Of a stretch of 32,087 nt of DNA, positions 1-8,805 are shown in pieces (within the stretch, counting starts at the first letter, position 1; every line of letters starts with the position of its first letter). The stretch covers positions 1 to 32,087 of the forward strand of contig JAAMXP010003238.1 of assembly GCA_019693395.1 (NCBI GenBank), read 5' to 3'. Below the pieces are notes generated by a model that was not told the origin of the DNA, did no database searches, and saw only the letters and a program-made list of their open reading frames with translations. The translations under genes were made by a program, and so were the position numbers. This DNA is from Ettlia oleoabundans. Lineage: Eukaryota; Chlorophyta; Chlorophyceae; Chlamydomonadales.

Positions 1-138
1 GGGCTGGGCGGTGACGGAGGGCTAGGTGAGGGAGATGGTGGGAGAGGAAGTGCAGGGGAAGGGGGCTTTGGGGGTGGAGGCCTGGGCTTGGGAGAGGGAG
101 GCTTGGGCTTTGGAGGGGGAGGCTTGGGGCTGCACAAA
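1..138 (+). repeat. G-rich imperfect tandem repeat
   Basis: Purine-rich stretch with repeated GGAGGCTTGGGCTTTGG-like and GGAGGCCTGGGCTTGG-like units of roughly 20 bases. Many runs of three to five G on the + strand would allow G-quadruplex formation. It coincides with the glycine-rich frame, so the repeat may simply be a repetitive coding exon. Confidence 0.5.
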
Positions 139-237
139 GGCAGTGCGGGCGTAACCTTGTGTTACAGTTTGGGAGCAGCATCAGCCAGGTCAACCTCCCG
201 ACTACGTTGCACGCTTGCTGCTGCTGGGTGTTTCTGA
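1..237 (+). CDS. 3' end of a possible glycine-rich protein (5' truncated)
   Basis: Frame 1 is open from the first base to a TGA at 235-237 (78 codons). The first 45 or so codons are almost all Gly with Leu, Phe, Glu and Asp, in loose units of the type GGLGxG. The composition then changes after a TTACAG near 162-167 that could be a splice acceptor, so the last 20-odd residues may be intron or a final exon. Glycine-rich proteins are often wall or RNA-binding proteins, but no domain is visible here. The alternative is that this is only a G-rich intron or repeat that happens to be open in one frame. The gene start lies left of the window. Confidence 0.35.
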   Translation, partial: GLGGDGGLGEGDGGRGSAGEGGFGGGGLGLGEGGLGFGGGGLGLHKGSAGVTLCYSLGAASARSTSRLRCTLAAAGCF

Positions 238-669
238 TGGGCCTGGCCACAGCCCAGAGAGAGACATGTCCCGCCCTGCTATGCTCTTGTCTCAACGTAC
301 CAGCGCATCAATGGTACAAACCATTACTTAGAGTAAACAAAACAGCGCACCTGTTGCTCCGTCATGCCTGGGCAACAGAAGGTTTGCCCATGTTTGGTTG
401 CTGCTGCCCTCGGTAGCAGTGCCTGGTAGCCTATGGCCAGGGTTGGCATTGCCCAACAGCAGTGCCAGTCTTGTTAAATATCACCACAACTCGCAACACA
501 AGTTACATGGAGGAGCAAGGGTTTCGGCCGAATTTAAAGCCTGAGGTGGAAGTAGTAGCACATTGGCAGATCCAAGAAGCAAGCCTCTCTGTACCTCACC
601 AGAGTGCCTTCCACACACGCCTTAACGTTGCTTTCACGGCACCTTCAGAGGTGTGGGGCTGCCCTTGCA
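238..669. other. No supported gene
   Basis: Short open frames only, with no recognisable protein similarity. It would hold the 3' end of the glycine-rich gene, if that is real, and the promoter and 5' leader of the gene proposed to start at 670. No clear TATA box was seen. Confidence 0.5.
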
Positions 670-1131
670 ATGACTCGGTGGCTCCTCGTCATTCTTGCTC
701 TCTGGCCGAGCACCTCCCAGGCCAGCACCACAGTGCGGGTGCTTGCCCAAGCAGGAGCAGCCTCAAGCGACGTGGGGCTTGAGGCGGAGCCCCAGGGCTT
801 GCCACTGACAACCTCGCCAGGGTCTGGATTGGCGGCTTTGCCAAGCGGAAGTGGTGGCGATGATGGCCGGCCCACAACAGCAGGGACTGGGGTGTCTCCT
901 GTCCCGCTGAGAGGAGAGCAGCTTGCAGAGGCAGTGCTGGGACCCATGCACGATGCAGCGCAGCCTGGGGGCGGCTCGAACGGCGGCTCACACCCAAGCG
1001 AGACCCCTGCCAACTCAAGTGCCATCCAGTTGAAGTCCACCCCTCAGAGCACCTCACAGAACAGCCCGCCCTTTGGTGACCCTGTGAGTGCTGGGCAGGG
1101 CTCACAGGAAGACATGCCTGCAGGTGGGTAG
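670..1131 (+). CDS. Possible secreted Ser/Pro/Gly-rich protein, perhaps only a first exon
   Basis: Unrecognised gene. From the ATG at 670 the protein starts with Met-Thr-Arg-Trp, then a hydrophobic core (LLVILALW) and small residues before a likely cleavage after Ser-Gln-Ala. This is a textbook signal peptide of about 18 residues. The rest (about 130 residues) is low complexity, rich in Ser, Pro, Gly, Thr and Gln, as in wall or extracellular proteins. ATG 604 is in frame upstream, but 670 places the signal peptide at the N terminus. The frame ends with TAG at 1129-1131. Just before it lies CAG|GTGGGT (donor at about 1123), so the true gene may splice on to exons I could not identify. An antisense frame over the same bases has no such features. 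Confidence 0.4.
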   Translation: MTRWLLVILALWPSTSQASTTVRVLAQAGAASSDVGLEAEPQGLPLTTSPGSGLAALPSGSGGDDGRPTTAGTGVSPVPLRGEQLAEAVLGPMHDAAQPGGGSNGGSHPSETPANSSAIQLKSTPQSTSQNSPPFGDPVSAGQGSQEDMPAGG

Positions 1132-1777
1132 GTGGGTGGGTAGAAGGGCGGGTGCCCGCTGGGCTCCCGCCATCCCGCATGTCCGCTCCCTGCTGTGTAG
1201 TGTGCTGCTATCACCTTTACAAACAAGACAAGTTCACTTCAATTGCCAGCAAGGCTGCTTAACAATGAGCCTGTCAACCTGGATCCCCTCTCCTGACCGA
1301 AAGTTGGCGGCGCACCTGCCCTGGCCTTGCTCTGTCGTGATGCGCAGGCCGGCGCTTGATGACAGAGTGACCAGGCAGCAACTAGCGGTTTAGCTGAAGC
1401 ACAAACTGGCTGCTGGAGAGCTAAAACCTGGTCAGCCAGCATGTACCTTTTCCCGACTGTTTCCTATTGACTGCGGCTAATTACGAGTGGTTGATTCTTT
1501 TCGATTCCTGGGGATAAGGCCTGCGTCAATCGCTGGCTTTGCACAACTCAAACAGTTTGTACAACGCTCTAATTTTATGCAAAGCAGACAGGGCGAGGTT
1601 CAAGCGGTGACGCAGGATGAAGAAAGGGCAGGAATAAACAGTCAAGACAACGAGGGTTTTATCAAGGCCAGGCAACAATATCAGTATAGTCGGACAACAG
1701 ATAGTTATTTGAGGATACAGGTGGGTAGGTAGAGGCTGCGGCAATTAGACGCAGGATTTAAACTCAAGCATGATGCC
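1132..1777. other. No supported gene
   Basis: 646 bp with no exon I can defend. It could hold downstream exons of the 670 gene, and it must hold the 3' untranslated region of the minus-strand gene ending at 1778. An open frame at 1487-1732 (+) has no recognisable domain and no clear splice context. Confidence 0.5.
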
Positions 1778-2918
1778 CTACTTCCTCTTGCTGCTGCCGT
1801 TCTTCTTGGTGCTGCTGCCGATGGCGCTGGTCAGCCCCTTACTCACAGCCCCCACTGCCAGCTTGACGCCTTGCTGCAGCGCCCACTTGCCCACAGGCGC
1901 AGCTGCCTTCAGCGCCTCTGTCCCCACCAGCACTGTAGCCTTCGCTGCTGTCGTCACGGTCGCAGACGCAGTCTTGCCTACGACAAACGTTGGTGCAGTG
2001 CAGGATGGAGCGGTGGTGGCTACCACCAGCGCACTGGTTCGACAGGTGGAGCAGGGCCTGATGTGCATGAGCAGGCCCCGGACACATATTGTCAGCAGAG
2101 AGCGACAAGGGGCCACAGGATAGGAGGTCGGGAAATCTTAATGTGCAATCGAAAGCTATGCGACCCCACCTGCAGGGTGTGCACGACAGCATTGTTTGCC
2201 ACTGGCCCATACCAGTGCAAACACCCCCCAGCCAGGCTGCAACCATCAACTACAGACCTTCACCCAGCAGCTGTGGTGTCTGGCAAGCCATGGATGCGAG
2301 CCACACCGGGAAACTGTCACATTGAGCTGTAAGTGTCAAGGACAGGCTTTCACCTGTGGGCACCTAAGTAGCGCACCTATGGGGCCGTTGGACACATCAT
2401 ACAGCACTTTCACATACTCGGGCGGATTTTCCTCGATGTCATCCAGCGACTCATCTGCCTTGCGCAGCACCCACTCCACCGCGCTGCCGCTGAATGGCTC
2501 CTGTGCCCTGAGCTGCTCGCCGCCTGCCGCTGGTAACTCGTCCGCGCCCGACTGCGGCACGGCGACCGTATGGAGCGGGTTGAGAGAGGAAGAGGGAGGC
2601 AATACAAGTCAAACGGATTGGCCTGGGCATTGGACGACAGGACAAACAGCAAACGTACCATCTGCCGCCGATTTCGGAGAAGGTAAGAAGAGGAGTGCTC
2701 CACAGGGACGGGCTGCGGCGGCGGCGCAGCGGCGCGAGCTGCGGGTATGCTCTTGACCACCAGTGGCCGGCGCTCGACTGGCTGCATGGGTAGCCCTTGC
2801 TCGGCATGTCCTGCAGCACCAGCGGCCGGAAAGGCTCAGACGCCGCGAGCGGAGAAGCTACGACTGCGTGGCCAACCGCCCCTGCCGCACCTGAGCAGCG
2901 GATCAGTTGCGCTACCAT
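1778..2918 (-). CDS. Unrecognised small protein with a helical, Ala/Val-rich C terminus
   Basis: Minus-strand model in four exons: 2918-2891, 2810-2659, 2551-2377 (or to 2364) and a last exon from about 2031-2015 to the TAG at 1780-1778. The first two junctions keep phase and have good sites (TCAG|GTGCGG, CTGCAG|GA, ATG|GTACGT, CCGCAG|TC). The last junction is uncertain, because exon 3 could also read on to a stop at 2336. The protein has a Pro/Ala-rich stretch, then an acidic helix containing RKADESLDDIEENPPEYVK, then a basic Ala/Val/Thr-rich tail ending KKNGSSKRK. The helix and the Val/Ala amphipathic tail recall REF/SRPP lipid-droplet-associated proteins (xKxDESxxxLxxxxPxxVK), but the likeness is weak and I do not assign it. 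The ATG at 2918 is inferred; the frame stays open upstream. Confidence 0.5.
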
Positions 2919-3365
2919 AAAACCCAAGCCGGTCCGAGGAGAGCTGCGATAGCTCGTAGAGCAGATTGGGCCGCTCAGCGAGGTGTGTACCGAGGTCCTC
3001 ATGGAGCGGTACACAGCGGCAATCGTCCAGCGATGGTGCCAACAGCAAGGACAGTGAAATGTTGCGAAGGGTGCAGCAAGATGAAGACTTTCGAGGTGGA
3101 TGGCTTTGGGCGCAGCGGGCACAGCACGCCACCATCATGATATTCAACCTACAGTTGAGGACTCGTACTGACATAACCACAACGTAACAGCTGTAGCTTC
3201 AGATACGCTTCAGATACCCAAGCGGACCATAGGAGAACGGGGCCGGGCTCGTGCGGACAGTGCGTACTGGCTGCACTGACATACCAATGCCTGACGGGAC
3301 GAATGGCCTGATACAAGACAGCCCTGGCGTGCAATGGCAGCGTTTGCACTTCAACAGGAGGTGCA
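2919..3365. other. Intergenic, same-strand genes
   Basis: 447 bp between the NUP62 stop and the start of the 1778-2918 gene, both on the minus strand. It should hold the NUP62 3' untranslated region and the next promoter. No TTACA (minus-strand TGTAA) was seen close to the NUP62 stop, so its poly(A) signal is not identified. Confidence 0.45.
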
Positions 3366-6300
3366 TCAGTTGGGGTTTAGATCTGCCAAGCGCTGCGACA
3401 GATCGTCCACACGAGCATCCACCTGCGCCAGCGCCTGCAGCTGGTTGTTTAGGATGCGCACCGCCTTGCCCAGCGGCGTAGCGCTGTCGCCCAGGCTGGC
3501 AGCTGCAGCCAGGATCGAGGGAGAGTGGAAGCACAACAGAAGGTCATTGACAGACATACTCGCACAAAGAGCAGGAGCAGCCAGCTCCAGGCCTTGGAAC
3601 ACACACCACTGCCACACTGGGCGCTGCATGCAAATGCCACACTCACACATCCATCCCACACTGCTACCGTACTGCCAACCATCCATCTGCCATCCAGCCA
3701 GATTCTCTATACCCCACATCAGCTGCGCCCAGGGCTCACATGTGGACTCATTCACATCCGCGATAGCCTCCTTAAGTTGCTCCCCCAGGTGTGACAGCAG
3801 CGCCCCAACCTTCTCACTGCGCTCATACAGACGGTCACGCTCCCTGCAGACAATGCAGCAAAGCATGGGAGCAGCAACAAGCAAAGCACATCAGGTCGCA
3901 GCATGCAGCAGGTACTTGAGCTTGATTGGGTGCGCAAGTGGAGGTGGCGAGGTGCGAGGCAGAAAGTTATGCCAGCCCGTTCACCCTTGCAAGGCATCAG
4001 CAACACAATGTTAAACACACCCAGTTCAGCCAGGAGCATCCAAATCCCGTTTGTCTGGCTGCAGCTAGGGTCATCAAGCCCCTTTTTACTAGCCCCCTCC
4101 CGAGTCCCCACTCCCTGGTTTACTAACCACACCTGGAGTCGTCATCCATCAGCTGCCGCTCCTCTCTGTACAGCCGCTCCGCCTCGCCCTCCATGCCCAC
4201 CAGCGTGTCGTGAATCTCCTTCTGGTGGGTCTCCAGCATCTGCGCAGCAGCAGTGCCAGCAAGTAAAGCGGACGGGAAAATGGCACGGCTGGGCGAGCCA
4301 GGGAGCGAAAGCGGGAGGGGAAACGCCTTGCCTTGAATGGGGCACTAAGTGTGGACAGGTGGCGGTGCCTCGCCATATTGGTTTGATTCCCTGCTGTGGG
4401 GATGCTGCACGTCCTCATGCAACCCTAGATGCTGTGCTCCTCCCACCTCTGCCGCCTCTGCCACCCCACTACTCAACTCACAAAACAGAGAAAGGGCCGC
4501 CTCACCTGCAGCTTCCTGTCCAGGCTCTCCTGCCCCTTCACCACCCTGCGCAGCTCCTCCTCCAGCTCAAGCAGCGACCGTCGATTGGAAAGAATGGCGC
4601 TGTCCCACTGCAGCATCATACACGTGCCAGGACACATAGGCAGGCAGGCAGGCAGGCAGGCTGGCTGATGGGCAAATCACATCGGGCTGGCGCCAAACAA
4701 GGCAAGCACCACAAACCCCAGTGCACACACAAGCACGTATACTTTGCGAAGGAAGAACAAAGTGCGCTACCTGCGCCAGCGCCTCGGCGTGCTTCACAAA
4801 GGATCGTGAGCGCTGCTCCAGCTCAGCGTTCCACTCGTTGATGATGTCGCCCACGGGCTTGCCCTTGACCTCACTGGGGGCCTGCACTGGTGAAAGGGCG
4901 GCGAAAAAGCGCAAGCATACATGCACTCAGCTGTACGAGTGTGAGGGGGTAGAGGTTGCTTATAAGCAAAATTCATTCGGCTCTATGCTCTGCTGGGGTG
5001 TGTTCAGTTGGGCTGACAACAAGTGGAGACCTACTGCCACTGGTCAACTCTTTCAACTGCCACCCGTCGTGCAGTGCAATTTAGCAACATGTGACTGCAA
5101 AGGTAGAAGCGAGGCGAGCAAGCCAGACTACAGACGGCAGTATGCGAACTTAAAACGCAGCCTGCACCAAGAGGGCGGGTGGCCGGAGCCCCACCTGCAG
5201 AGACGCCACTGGTGTGGCTCCGGCAGCGGCTGGGGCTGACCCTGCAGGGGCGCTGCCTGCTGCTGCTGCTGGCGCGCTGGCTGCGCCAAAGCCAAAGGCA
5301 GGGGTTGAAGCAGCAGCAGAAGAGGCAGCTGCCGCCCCTGAGGAAGCAGCAGGGGTGCTTTCGAAGCTAAACCCAGCGGCTGCAGTTCGCGGTCGGGGGG
5401 AAGCAGGGTGCAGTAGGGCGAGGTCAGGAAGGATATTAATGGGCTGGTTGTTAAGCATATGCATGGCAAATCACTGAGGTGTGACCCTTGCAATTGCGCA
5501 AACAGGATGGGATGAAGGCAGCCCGAAGTATATAAATTCAACCTTTGGGATGCACATTCGATACCTAGGCTCACCCGAGGCCGGCGCAGCCCCCGCGGCT
5601 GATGCAGGTGCACCTGCTGCGGGTGCCGAGGAGAATGAGAAGGTTGGGGCGGAGGTGGCTGCAGGCGCTGCTGAAGAGGATGCTGCTGCTGGTGCACTGC
5701 CAAAGCTGAACCCGCCGCCGCTGGCTGCCGCAGGAGCAGATGAAGCCCCAAAGCTTAGGCCGGTGCTGGCAGCAGCCGTGCTAGCGGGCCCGCCGAAGCT
5801 AAGACCGCCTGTGGCTGCTGCGCTGCTTGCTCTGCCAAAGCTGAAGCCCCCTGTTGACGCTGGTGCGCCAAAGCTGAGCCCAGCTGCAGCAGAGGATGCG
5901 GGAGCGGCGGCTGCCGGGGCACCAAATCCTGAAAATGCCGGGGCAGCTGTTGCCGCGGCGGAGGATGCTGGCGTGCCGCCAAAGCTAAACCCACCGCCTG
6001 CAGGCGCCGCGGTGCTGGCGGGGGCACCGAAGCTCAGGCCTCCGGCGGCTGCTGAGGTGGCAGGGGCACCAAAGGCGGGCGTGGATGTTGCGCCAAAGTT
6101 TAGGCCGCCGGAGCTAGCTGGCGCCCCAAACAGCGAGGGTGCCGCACTGGAGCCAGATGGTGTGCCAAATGAGAAACCGCCGCCTGCGAAGCAAATGCAC
6201 AGCAAAAGGTTGGGGCCGGAATCGGCATCGGGTCGGGACGGCAGGCGGCATCACTCAAGCCGGCCGCCCAGCGACTGTGCAGCGGCCCCTGTGGCAGCGC

Positions 6301-6476
6301 TAACCTGATGACGCTCCAAAGGCGGGGGTGCTGGCTGCTCCAAAGCCAGCGCCTGAAGCTGCACCTGCAAGAACCAGAAGCACTTGGTGGCGATCATGTA
6401 GCGAACGACGGATTGCTGGACGGTGATCATGGCATGCATGTCATTGAATCTCACCAAAACCCCCAAAACCCGCCAT
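3366..6476 (-). CDS. NUP62: Nucleoporin NUP62 (Nsp1-type FG nucleoporin)
   Basis: Central-channel FG nucleoporin; in other eukaryotes it pairs with Nup54 and Nup58 and binds transport receptors. Nine exons: 6476-6455, 6364-6305, 6183-5575, 5379-5195, 4881-4771, 4607-4506, 4239-4133, 3843-3740, 3502-3366. Together they give 1437 bp, 478 residues plus TGA. Every junction keeps phase. Residues 1-292 are FG domain, starting MAGFGGFG and continuing with GGFSFG, GLSFGA and PAFGA units. Residues 293-478 are the coiled-coil C-terminal domain: PVGDIINEWNAELEQR, then WDSAILSNRRSLLELEEELR, then a third helix starting MLETHQKEIHDTL, ending LADLNPN. The 22-base first exon is small, but its phase and FG content fit exactly. 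It is shorter than land-plant NUP62. Family call is firm; individual splice sites are inferred. Confidence 0.92.
4638..4661 (+). repeat. (AGGC)6 microsatellite in a NUP62 intron
   Basis: Six perfect AGGC units. On the NUP62 sense strand this reads as a CTGC/GCCT tract about 30 bases upstream of the acceptor at 4609-4608, so it lies where a polypyrimidine tract is expected. Confidence 0.85.
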
Positions 6477-6708
6477 CGTGCCCAGCAGCAGCTGGGCAGC
6501 TTTTGGCAGGAGTGATGTCTGTCGATCGCGACCAGGCCGGGAGAGTGCGGAGTTAGCAATCCAATCAACAGAAACAGTTCTGATCTTTCGCAACATTCAC
6601 ATCACTTCGAGGGCTCTCATGTCATGGCGCAGCAGCAGGTGCAAGGGCGCAAGTTGTGTGGGTGGGTCATTCCGGCAGGCTGTTTGTTTGAAACTCGCCG
6701 CCTCTGCC
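6477..6708. promoter_or_regulatory. Divergent promoter, NUP62 / DUF3172 gene
   Basis: 232 bp separate the two inferred start codons, so both promoters and both 5' leaders must share this space. No convincing TATA box was seen. In-frame ATGs upstream of 6709 (for example 6622) exist, so the + strand leader boundary is not certain. Confidence 0.6.
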
Positions 6709-8459
6709 ATGTCGCTGTTCCACTACCGCACTGCGGCCAGTTTGGTGCATGACGCTCCCTGCTGCTGCCCAACTCCTGCACCTTGGCTGCCGGCTGTCCG
6801 GTTGCAGCGACCTAGTATGTTGAGGCGGAGCGAGCTGCAAATGCTGAGCAGACGACAAGTGCTGCTCCGAGCAGAGTACAGCAGAGACCCGCGCGGCAGC
6901 GGGGGCGGGGGCGGCAGCGGGGGCCCCGCAGCGCCGGCAAGCCTCCCGCAGCAGCCTTGGGCGGACAATTATCAGTACCCGCCGCAACTCTCGGCAGCGC
7001 AGCCTCCGCGGCTACCACCTACGAACGGCGGCAACGGCAGCGGCCCCGATGGGGGAGGTGGTGGCGGCCTCAGCAACCTCACGAAGGCCTTCATCGCTGG
7101 TGCTTTCATCCTGGGTAGGTGCTTGTGCCTGGTGAAGGATTACCATTTCAAGTATGCGAACGCATTTTCGTGTGCTTGTTCGTCTACGGTGAGAGGGAGC
7201 CGTTTGCATAGGCAACGTGTGGCACGCATGCAATACAAGATTGTCTCCTCCCGCCACGGAAGGACCGGGGACAGCCTGCGCTCAGCGCTCTTCAGTGAAA
7301 CGTACCTTGTCCAGCCCATGAGCCCGTCCGTTACAATTTGTTACACCCCAACGTGGGTGCGTGCAGGCATGGGTGCGGGCATTTGGTTTAGCAGCGAGGT
7401 CAACTTTGAGCCTCAAAACCTTGCCTCTACTCAGCTGGTGGACACCAAGACACCAAACTCAGAGATCTGCATGGCCAACGGATACTCATCCATGGTCTTT
7501 GACCAGCGCATCTTTGTCTCATTCAACCCGTGAGTGAAGCCGCCGCCATAGCTTGAGCCAGGGCAACGCACACGTGCAGGGAAGCCTTCCATGTTGGTCA
7601 GGACTGTAAGGGATGAGAAGGGTTTTAACCAGGAGGTTGTCATGGGGCAGGAAATTAGAATCTAGTATTCCCTCCGTGAGAACCAATCCCTGTTACCCCG
7701 CCCACACTTGCCATCCACCCCCGCCCCACCAATAGACACACACCCAAACACCCCTCGCCGCCCTTCACCCACCGCAGCTTCAACGTGTACGTGAGCCAGC
7801 CTGAGGTGAAGCCCGGGTGTGTGCTGCGCCGCGCCAACTTCAATGTGCTGGAGCGACGGGGGCTGGTGGACGGGCAGCAGGTGGCGGCGTGCAAGCGCAA
7901 CATGAACACCTTTGCGTTTGTTGGGGACCTGGAGGGGTCGCCCGAGGTGTCGTGTGTGTACCACTCAGAGGAGGCTGAGAACCAGGTGGGGCGCCGGTGG
8001 TGGGCGGGATGTGAAGTGGTGGTGTAGGAGGTGTGTGTGTTGTAGGCTGGGGTGGTGGCTAATTCGATATGACATCAGCACATGCATGCATCAGCAACTG
8101 CAAGCATTCACATATTCTCCGCATTATTGTGGGTGGCTGTTGTGGAATAGGTGAAGGGCTTTGGAGGTGTGTGGAGGGAAAGGTGGGCAACAGGGATGGA
8201 TGTGGAGGGTTGGTTCAGTGAGGGTAAAAGGGGGTGCTGCTGGCAGAGCGGCTTGCTGGCTGCAGGCTCGTCTTGGCGTGTGCAGCAACCCCATCCTTGA
8301 TGCCCCCAACGTGCACCAAGATGCCACAACTTGCACAACCCCCATATGATGACGAGCCGCTGTCCCATTGACCCTGCACCGCAGTTTCTTAAAGATCCCT
8401 CCCGTGCCGCCATGGGCGATGGCTACGTGCCACGCAAGGATGTGCCGGCGCCGGAGTAA
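6709..8459 (+). CDS. DUF3172 plastid protein
   Basis: Conserved protein of cyanobacteria and plastids; molecular role unknown to me. Exons 6709-7114, 7367-7529, 7778-7985, 8385-8459 (852 bp, 283 residues plus TAA), all junctions in phase. Residues 1-60 are Ser/Arg/Leu-rich with few acids, fitting a chloroplast transit peptide. A Gly/Pro-rich linker follows. At about 122-145 comes one hydrophobic segment (LTKAFIAGAFILGMGAGIWF), probably a membrane anchor. The DUF3172 core then runs to about residue 260, with FEPQNLASTQLVDTKTPNSE, QRIFVSFNPFNVYVSQPEV, PGCVLRRANFNVLERRGLV and MNTFAFVGDLEGSPEVSCVY. ATG 6709 was chosen because it sits in GCCATG context and opens a transit-like sequence; frame-compatible ATGs lie upstream. 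Confidence 0.85.
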
Positions 8460-8601
8460 GCGGTCACTGGACTGTCTCAGTAGTAGAAGCAGCAGCAGCA
8501 GCGGCAGCAGGGGTAAAACCTGTATTTGTTGGCAAACGCTGTTGCTGTGGCAAGCCCCGCGTTGCACTTTCCTCCTCTAGGCTACCGCTTGCCATCCGCA
8601 G

Positions 8602-8622
8602 TGTAAAGTAAAGCAGTTTACA
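8602..8622. terminator. Back-to-back poly(A) signals of convergent genes
   Basis: TGTAA at 8602-8606 on the + strand lies 143 bases after the DUF3172 stop. TTACA at 8618-8622 is TGTAA on the minus strand, 184 bases after the stop of the SANT-UBA gene. TGTAA is the usual algal poly(A) signal. If both are used, the two mature transcripts overlap slightly at their 3' ends. Apart from this, 8460-8805 holds no supported gene. Confidence 0.6.
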
Positions 8623-8805
8623 GTAGTCGGGTTTGAAGGAGCCACAGCATGCCGTGCATTCCGAGGCTTGCCGCAGCCCAGACATATGGGCAGGTAGCAA
8701 GCAGGGAACACGATCAACAACGCATTGGTTTCAGCCACATGGCTACCTGCCACACCTGCACATATACCCAATCACCAGTCGCTTTGCCACATATCTGCAT
8801 TCTGC

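Noticed and set aside
1487..1732. 81-codon + strand open frame
   Set aside because: No homology, no clear splice or promoter context, and it probably overlaps the 3' end of the minus-strand gene.
5481..6308. Long + strand open frame of 275 codons, Pro/Ala/Lys-rich
   Set aside because: It is the exact complement of the NUP62 FG-repeat exon; repetitive GC-rich coding DNA leaves the antisense frame open.
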